Below, piece by piece: positions 59,557 to 64,000 of a DNA stretch of 64,000 nt (position 1 is the first letter of the stretch; each line of letters starts with the position of its first letter). The notes under the pieces were generated by a model. It saw only the letters and a list, made by a program, of their open reading frames with translations. It had not been told where the DNA came from and made no database searches. A program made the position numbers and the translations under genes. Origin of the DNA: CAZHJK01 sp964533275 (GTDB lineage Bacteria; Bacillota; Clostridia; Eubacteriales; Garciellaceae); contig CAZHJK010000004.1 in the NCBI GenBank assembly GCA_964533275.1, positions 1 to 64,000 of the forward strand, in the 5' to 3' direction.

Positions 59557-60555
59557 TTGAAACACTTAACGATTTCAGAAATAGCTAGTTTAGCAAATGT
59601 ATCAAAATCTACAGTATCTAGGGTTATAAATAATAAGGCTGATGTTAAGCCAGAGACTCGAGAAAAGGTCAAAGCAATAATGTTTGAATATGATTACAAA
59701 CCAAATGCCTTAGCGACTGCAGTTTCAAAAAAAAAGAGCAAGATAATTGGTTTAATTGCTCTTCAAGGGTCTGAATACATTTTTACTAATCCATTTTACC
59801 TAAGGGTAGTTCATGGAATAACTAGCGAAATTAATAAGCAAGGGTATCAATTAATGTTTTGTTATGCTAACAAAGACAACTATATTGATGTATATCATCA
59901 TTATATGGTTGATGGTTTTATTCTTCTGAGTACAGGGTTAAATCATATGAGTCTATTGGATAAATTCTATGAAGCTGATGCACCTTTTATTAGTACCACA
60001 GAGCTTTCGTATAAAAATAAAACTCACTTTATTGATATTGACAATTACTATGGCTCTAAATTGGCAGTGGAACATTTATTATCGTTGGGTCATACACGGA
60101 TAGCTTTTATAAATAGCTTTAGTTCTTTAGTGGCGAATAAAGAGCGATTACAGGGCTATAAGGATGCTCTTAAAAAACGAGGCATACCGATAGACAAATC
60201 ACTAATTAAAGGTGGTACACCATCTTTCGAGACCGGTTACGATACCATAATGTCCTTTGAGACACTACCTACTGCAGTATTTGCATGTAGTGACATGATT
60301 GCTATCGGAGCTATTGATGCGATTAGGAATAGAGGGAAAAAAGTTCCCGAGGATGTATCTGTAGTAGGGTTTGATGATATAGATCTTGCAAGTAATTTTG
60401 GCTTAACAACAATAAATCAACCAATATTTGACAAAGGAGTATATGCGGTTAGAATGCTACTTGGTCTTATAGAAAATAAAGATTATAAGATACCCGATCT
60501 TCCTGTAGAACTTGTAATAAGAAATACTACCAGTAAACTGAATAGTAATAGCTAA
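59557..60555 (+). CDS. LacI-family transcriptional regulator
   Basis: An N-terminal helix-turn-helix (TISEIASLANVSKSTVSRVI), hinge (YKPNALATAVS) and periplasmic-binding-like effector domain with SVVGFDDIDLASNF. 332 aa. Start at TTG, after AGGAGATGG. It sits between the catabolic operon and the TRAP operon and is the likely regulator of both. Effector unknown. A near-match of its presumed operator lies inside its own coding region (60232-60246). Confidence 0.92.
   Translation: MKHLTISEIASLANVSKSTVSRVINNKADVKPETREKVKAIMFEYDYKPNALATAVSKKKSKIIGLIALQGSEYIFTNPFYLRVVHGITSEINKQGYQLMFCYANKDNYIDVYHHYMVDGFILLSTGLNHMSLLDKFYEADAPFISTTELSYKNKTHFIDIDNYYGSKLAVEHLLSLGHTRIAFINSFSSLVANKERLQGYKDALKKRGIPIDKSLIKGGTPSFETGYDTIMSFETLPTAVFACSDMIAIGAIDAIRNRGKKVPEDVSVVGFDDIDLASNFGLTTINQPIFDKGVYAVRMLLGLIENKDYKIPDLPVELVIRNTTSKLNSNS
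60231..60247 (+). promoter_or_regulatory. Operator-like site inside the lacI coding region
   Basis: ACCGGTTACGATACC differs by one or two bases from the other two sites. It could serve as an auxiliary site for loop formation with operator 2, 735 bp away. Confidence 0.45.
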
Positions 60556-60648
60556 AGAGTACAAGTGATTCTAAAGTTAGCGGATTATCATCCTATGGGA
60601 ATGGTTACAAAGTATTGATATTTGTAATAATATCCGTTACTATAATTA

Positions 60649-60723
60649 GGTCGCAGTAATATGCTGACCTGACAAAATAAATAAGGGGGGTGTCAAAGTA
60701 TAATACTAGAAGAAATTTGACAC
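60649..60723 (+). promoter_or_regulatory. Leader elements of the second TRAP operon
   Basis: AGGTCGCA/TGCTGACCT hairpin (about 60650-60671) and an 8-bp inverted repeat GTGTCAAA (60690-60697) / TTTGACAC (60716-60723) that includes a TTGACA -35-like box. No good -10 could be chosen, and no LacI operator match is present. Confidence 0.4.
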
Positions 60724-60783
60724 AAGTATTTGAGTTTTATTTATTTTGTAGTTTATAAAATCTAAAAATTAGGGGGAAGCAAA

Positions 60784-61833
60784 ATGAAAAAAAGTTTTAT
60801 TCTTATGTTAGTATTATTGTTAGCTTTTTTAATGGTATTTAGTGGTTGTTCCGCTGAAACACCAAGCGAAAATGAAGAAACCGAAACAGAATCAACAGAA
60901 AATGATGCATCTGAAGGTGAAGAGCATGTAATTAAGTTTGCTGATAGTCAGCCAGAAACTACTGGTATTGTTATGTATATTAAAAGATTTGGTGAAATCC
61001 TAGAAGAAAAAACTGATGGAAGAATCAAAGTTGAAATTTATCCAAATGCTATGATGGGTAGTGGTGGAGAATGTATGCAGCAGGTACAAATGGGCTCACT
61101 TGATATGTATAGAAGTGATGCATCTGTTGTTTATGACTTTGGTGTTGATAGCATGAAGATTCCTGGATTACCATACCTTTTCAACGACAAGAAACATGCA
61201 GAAAAAGTTCTTCATGGTGAAATAGGGAAACAATTCTCACAAGATATTACTGATGCTGATGTTGGCTTTGTAGGTATAGGATGGTTAGTTGACTCAGGTA
61301 GAAGTATATTTACTAATGATGTAAGAGTAACTAAGCTTGAGGATGTTAAAGGATTAAAACTTAGAAGTCTTGAAGCTTCTGTTTTCATGGATAGCAAGGA
61401 AGCACTTGGTATGAACCCAACTCCTTTAGCATTTAGTGAAGTATATACTGGTCTTTCTACAGGAGTTATTGATGGTGCAACTAATACGCTTGACTCTTTT
61501 GTAAACAATAAAATGTATGAAGTAGCTAAGTATTTTGTAAAAAGTGAAATGATTTATAATCCTTGTCCTGTAGTATTTTCAGCTAAAAACTGGGAAAAAT
61601 ATTCTGCAGAGGATCAACAATTAATCATTGATAGCTGGGCAGAAGCAATGGTTGAACATGATGTATATGCAGCTGAATTAGAAGATAAACTTACTGAAGA
61701 AGCTGAAGAACATGGCTATGAAGTAACTGAACTTGAAGATAGAGATAAATGGGTTGAGGCTGTTCAACCAGTTATTGAAAAATACAGCGAAGGTTACGAA
61801 GAGCTTGTTGATGAAATTAAGGCAATGAAATAA
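60784..61833 (+). CDS. TRAP transporter solute-binding lipoprotein (DctP family), second
   Basis: A signal peptide with lipobox FSGC (Cys about residue 22), an acidic linker, then the DctP fold with the GLKLRSLEAS arginine strand and SFSEVYTGLS-type region. 349 aa. GGGGGAAG precedes the ATG. It is separated from its permeases by an 11-bp stem hairpin that may raise its message level. Substrate probably a compound broken down by the 54-59 kb operon. Confidence 0.93.
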   Translation: MKKSFILMLVLLLAFLMVFSGCSAETPSENEETETESTENDASEGEEHVIKFADSQPETTGIVMYIKRFGEILEEKTDGRIKVEIYPNAMMGSGGECMQQVQMGSLDMYRSDASVVYDFGVDSMKIPGLPYLFNDKKHAEKVLHGEIGKQFSQDITDADVGFVGIGWLVDSGRSIFTNDVRVTKLEDVKGLKLRSLEASVFMDSKEALGMNPTPLAFSEVYTGLSTGVIDGATNTLDSFVNNKMYEVAKYFVKSEMIYNPCPVVFSAKNWEKYSAEDQQLIIDSWAEAMVEHDVYAAELEDKLTEEAEEHGYEVTELEDRDKWVEAVQPVIEKYSEGYEELVDEIKAMK

Positions 61834-61850
61834 GATAATAACATTTTGAG

Positions 61851-61877
61851 GGAAGACCAGTTTCACACTGGTCTTCC
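61851..61877 (+). promoter_or_regulatory. Intercistronic hairpin between dctP and dctQ
   Basis: A perfect 11-bp stem (GGAAGACCAGT / ACTGGTCTTCC) with a 5-nt loop and no T-run. Similar hairpins after binding-protein genes stabilise the upstream message or attenuate the next genes, keeping receptor amounts high. Confidence 0.6.
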
Positions 61878-61923
61878 GTTAACATTAGTAGATATGACAG
61901 AATAAAGAAAGGAAGATTGGCGA

Positions 61924-62388
61924 ATGTTAAGGAAAGCTTATGATAAGCTATTTAAGATTATTAATGCCATAAGCATTACTTTGGTTATTGCAATGGTTAG
62001 CATTGTATCATATATGGTTGTGATGCGATATATTTTTAGCAATTCACCACGATGGGGTGACGAATTGGCTCTTTTGTGCATGATTTGGATCGCTTTTTTC
62101 AGTGCTTCCACTGCAATGAAAGAGGATCTTCATATTCGCATTAAATTATGGGATTTGGTGTTGCCACCTAAGGCAATGAAAGTTTTAGAAGTAATTGTTC
62201 ATTTAATTGTTTGTGCTGTTTTGCTGGTACTTATAAAATATGGTGTTGATTTAGTGGAGCTTTCGGCATCAAATGTGCTGCCGGGTTCAAGGCTTCCAAT
62301 GATGTTATTGTATATAGTTGAACCAATAACTGGAGTATTTATGATAATAGCGGCAATAGGAAGGATAGGTGAGATTATTGGAAGCTAG
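61924..62388 (+). CDS. TRAP transporter small permease (DctQ family), second
   Basis: A four-helix membrane protein, 154 aa, with NSPRWGDELALLCMIWIAF, the typical DctQ region after helix 1. AAAGGAAG precedes the ATG. It overlaps dctM at its 3' end. Works with the neighbouring DctP and DctM. Confidence 0.9.
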   Translation: MLRKAYDKLFKIINAISITLVIAMVSIVSYMVVMRYIFSNSPRWGDELALLCMIWIAFFSASTAMKEDLHIRIKLWDLVLPPKAMKVLEVIVHLIVCAVLLVLIKYGVDLVELSASNVLPGSRLPMMLLYIVEPITGVFMIIAAIGRIGEIIGS

Positions 62389-63673
62389 TGGAGCGATAAT
62401 GATACTTGTTGGTTTATTCCTTTTTCTAGTTGCCATGGGAGTGCATATTAGTATTTCTGTTATAGCAGCTTCTTTTGTAACAGCTTACTTTGTAGGAGTT
62501 CCATTAGAAACTATGGCACAGGCTTTAGTAAAAGGAATAAATGTTTATTCTTTGATGGCAGTACCGTTTTTCATTATTGCAGGTGAAATAATGATGAGAG
62601 GTGGAATAACAGATAAATTAGTGGAACTTTCCCAAAGCCTTGTTGGATGGCTTAGAGGTAGTCTTGCTCAGGTAAATATAGTTGCTAGTTTATTTTTTGG
62701 ATCCATTCAAGGTTCTTCAGCAGCGGATACTGCGTCAGTAGGTGCGATGATGGTTCCTGCAATGGAAAAGGATGGTTATGACAGAGCTTTTTCAACAAGT
62801 GTAACAATGGCGAGTTCTGTTGAGGGTATGTTAATTCCACCAAGCCATAACATGATTTTATTTGCTATGGCAGCTGGAAATGTTTCTATTGCTAGACTGT
62901 TTATGGGTGGTATTGTTCCCGGAGTAGTACTAGCTGCTGTATTAGGTATATACTGTTATTATATTTCTGTTAAACGTAACTACCCCAAAGGGGATAAATT
63001 CAATCTTGGTCGTGCATGGAAGGCTCTTATAAAAGCACTTCCTGGATTAGGTACTGTATTTATAGTAGTTGTTGGAGTTATTGGTGGAATTTTCACTGCA
63101 ACAGAGGCTGCAGCAGTAGCTGTTATTTATTCACTTATAGTTGGTATCTTTGTCTATAAGAAGATTAAATTTAAAGATATACCAGATATTTTGACAGCTG
63201 CACTAAAAACTATATCTATAATTTTAATCTTAACTGGTGCTTCTGCTTGTTTTAGCTGGTTGGTTGCTTATTTACACATACCACAGCTTATTTCTGAGTG
63301 GATGTTAAGCATTACCAGTAATAAATATTTAATTTTTCTTATGATTAATGCTTTACTTATTATGTGCGGAATGTTTATGGATATGGCGGCATTGATATTA
63401 ATTCTTACGCCTATACTGCTTCCGGTTGTAGTTAATTTTGGTATGGATCCAGTACAATTCTGTGCAATAATGATTCTTAATCTTGGTTTAGGATTAATTA
63501 CTCCGCCGGTTGGAAACACATTGTTTATCGGAACTGCTATTTCAGGAAAAAGTATTGGTCAATTAGCAAAAGCTATGATACCTTTCTATATTATGATGCT
63601 TATTGCTACTTTGATTATTACTTTTGTACCAGGAGTTTCACTTTTCCTTCCAAATCTCTTAATGCCTAATTAA
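62369..63673 (+). CDS. TRAP transporter large permease (DctM family), second
   Basis: The main permease, 434 aa, about 12 helices with SLFFGSIQGSSAADTASVGA, SVEGMLIPPSHNM and GLGLITPPVG, all typical of DctM. The start is GTG at 62369 or, with AGGTGAG at 62367, TTG at 62378. It overlaps dctQ by up to 20 nt, showing coupling. Uptake powered by an ion gradient. Confidence 0.92.
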   Translation: MRLLEASGAIMILVGLFLFLVAMGVHISISVIAASFVTAYFVGVPLETMAQALVKGINVYSLMAVPFFIIAGEIMMRGGITDKLVELSQSLVGWLRGSLAQVNIVASLFFGSIQGSSAADTASVGAMMVPAMEKDGYDRAFSTSVTMASSVEGMLIPPSHNMILFAMAAGNVSIARLFMGGIVPGVVLAAVLGIYCYYISVKRNYPKGDKFNLGRAWKALIKALPGLGTVFIVVVGVIGGIFTATEAAAVAVIYSLIVGIFVYKKIKFKDIPDILTAALKTISIILILTGASACFSWLVAYLHIPQLISEWMLSITSNKYLIFLMINALLIMCGMFMDMAALILILTPILLPVVVNFGMDPVQFCAIMILNLGLGLITPPVGNTLFIGTAISGKSIGQLAKAMIPFYIMMLIATLIITFVPGVSLFLPNLLMPN

Positions 63674-63731
63674 AAAGTTGGGTTATTCTTTTAAGAGAGG
63701 GAGAGATCAATTAATGTTGCTATATAAAAAC

Positions 63732-63776
63732 AAAACCCTGTTGGATGGACAAAACTGTCTATCTAATAGGGTTTTT
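63732..63776. terminator. Bidirectional terminator between dctM and a convergent gene
   Basis: The arms AAAACCCTG..TTGGATGGAC and GTCTATCTAATAGGGTTTTT form an imperfect stem with A- and T-runs on the two sides. Confidence 0.7.
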
Positions 63777-63781
63777 GCAAC

Positions 63782-64000
63782 TTATAAAGATTTTTCTAAC
63801 CTTCTTATATACTCAACAGACTTGAGTGATAATTGTTCCATTAGCTTTCTCCTAAAGTAAACACCCTTTTCTTCCTTTAGATAGGCATCTGTGTCTGTTT
63901 TTAATTGGGAAGAGGAAACCTTTTTATTTTTATAATAAAGGTCAAAATCTACTAATCTATTTCCTCCATCATCATATTCTAAGCCCTTTAATATAGACTT
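63782..64000 (-). CDS. C-terminal 72 codons of a leftward gene, cut by the window edge
   Basis: The reverse strand is open from the window end to a TAA at 63782-63784. The peptide contains KGLEYDDGGNRLVDFDLYY and YFRRKLMEQLSL, ending EYIRRLEKSL. Charged, helical and soluble. No family recognised; the N-terminal part is not visible. Confidence 0.6.
   Translation of the reverse strand, partial: KSILKGLEYDDGGNRLVDFDLYYKNKKVSSSQLKTDTDAYLKEEKGVYFRRKLMEQLSLKSVEYIRRLEKSL

Noticed and set aside
1..64000. CRISPR array, tRNA or rRNA genes
   Set aside because: Nothing with spacer-repeat periodicity or cloverleaf/T-loop sequence (GGTTCRANNCC with matching arms) was found; the 21-bp repeat at 13403 is coding.

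Overview
This window looks like chromosomal DNA of a low-GC, anaerobic, probably spore-forming member of the Clostridia (a Tissierella/Alkaliphilus-type relative is my guess from gene content; nothing here names the species). Pointers are AT-rich intergenic DNA, strong AGGAGG ribosome sites, many TTG starts, SigI/RsgI, DUF3189, rubrerythrin, a PPi-type PEPCK-like protein, an Agr-type peptide system and several TRAP transporters. I found no rRNA, tRNA, CRISPR array, prophage core or classical IS element.

Layout. 1-4.1 kb: a TRAP transporter (DctP-DctQ-DctM) with an HpcH/HpaI-type aldolase. 4.2-8.0 kb: unrecognised small genes, several membrane-anchored, including a translationally coupled pair (7149/7322). 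8.1-10.7 kb: a CpsC-CpsD-CpsB module (polysaccharide co-polymerase, tyrosine kinase, PHP phosphatase). 10.7-19.0 kb: GH25-LysM lysozyme, a MntA/HepT toxin-antitoxin pair, a heptad-repeat coiled-coil protein, a split ThrE exporter, a Fic protein, a Cys-type sulfatase and DUF3189. 19.2-24.5 kb: SigI/RsgI, a REP-associated (RAYT) transposase among its own repeats, and a PAS-GGDEF-EAL-PilZ protein cut by one amber codon. 24.6-36.4 kb: an old-yellow-enzyme/enoate-reductase-type flavoprotein, a probable PPi-dependent PEP carboxykinase, an LRR/InlB-repeat surface protein, an acidic membrane protein, and an unusual Hsp70-like protein paired with a protein carrying a J-like stretch without HPD. 36.4-43.9 kb: a CoA-disulfide-reductase remnant, DJ-1/PfpI, RmlA, RmlB, an LCP ligase, a glutamate-synthase-type remnant, GalE, and an encapsulin with its ferritin-like cargo. 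44.1-48.7 kb: an Agr-type quorum-sensing operon whose 39-aa AgrD is too small for usual ORF calling and appears to use Ser rather than Cys in the ring, then an orphan PAS histidine kinase. 48.9-53.6 kb: UbiB/ABC1 kinase, tandem 151-bp repeats, Xaa-Pro aminopeptidase, NagB and rubrerythrin. 54.2-63.7 kb: a sugar or sugar-acid catabolic operon (two TIM-barrel isomerases, RpiB/LacAB isomerase, split transketolase, D-2-hydroxyacid dehydrogenase), a LacI regulator and a second TRAP transporter.

How it fits together. The TRAP systems probably import carboxylated compounds. The LacI protein is tied to the 54-59 kb operon by a shared operator-like sequence (ACCGGTTACGGTAYC) upstream of both, plus a near copy inside lacI itself. 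CpsBCD, RmlAB, GalE and LCP belong to cell-surface polysaccharide assembly. The most distinctive whole-window feature is a family of about 13 REP-like elements (core GACGGTTCTCTTGCTTCC and its complement). They cluster around the RAYT gene, end genes as terminator-like hairpins, and in two cases supply the last codons of an ORF. Decay is also visible: two genes survive only as their joined N- and C-terminal ends, a third carries one amber codon, and a coiled-coil paralogue is truncated.
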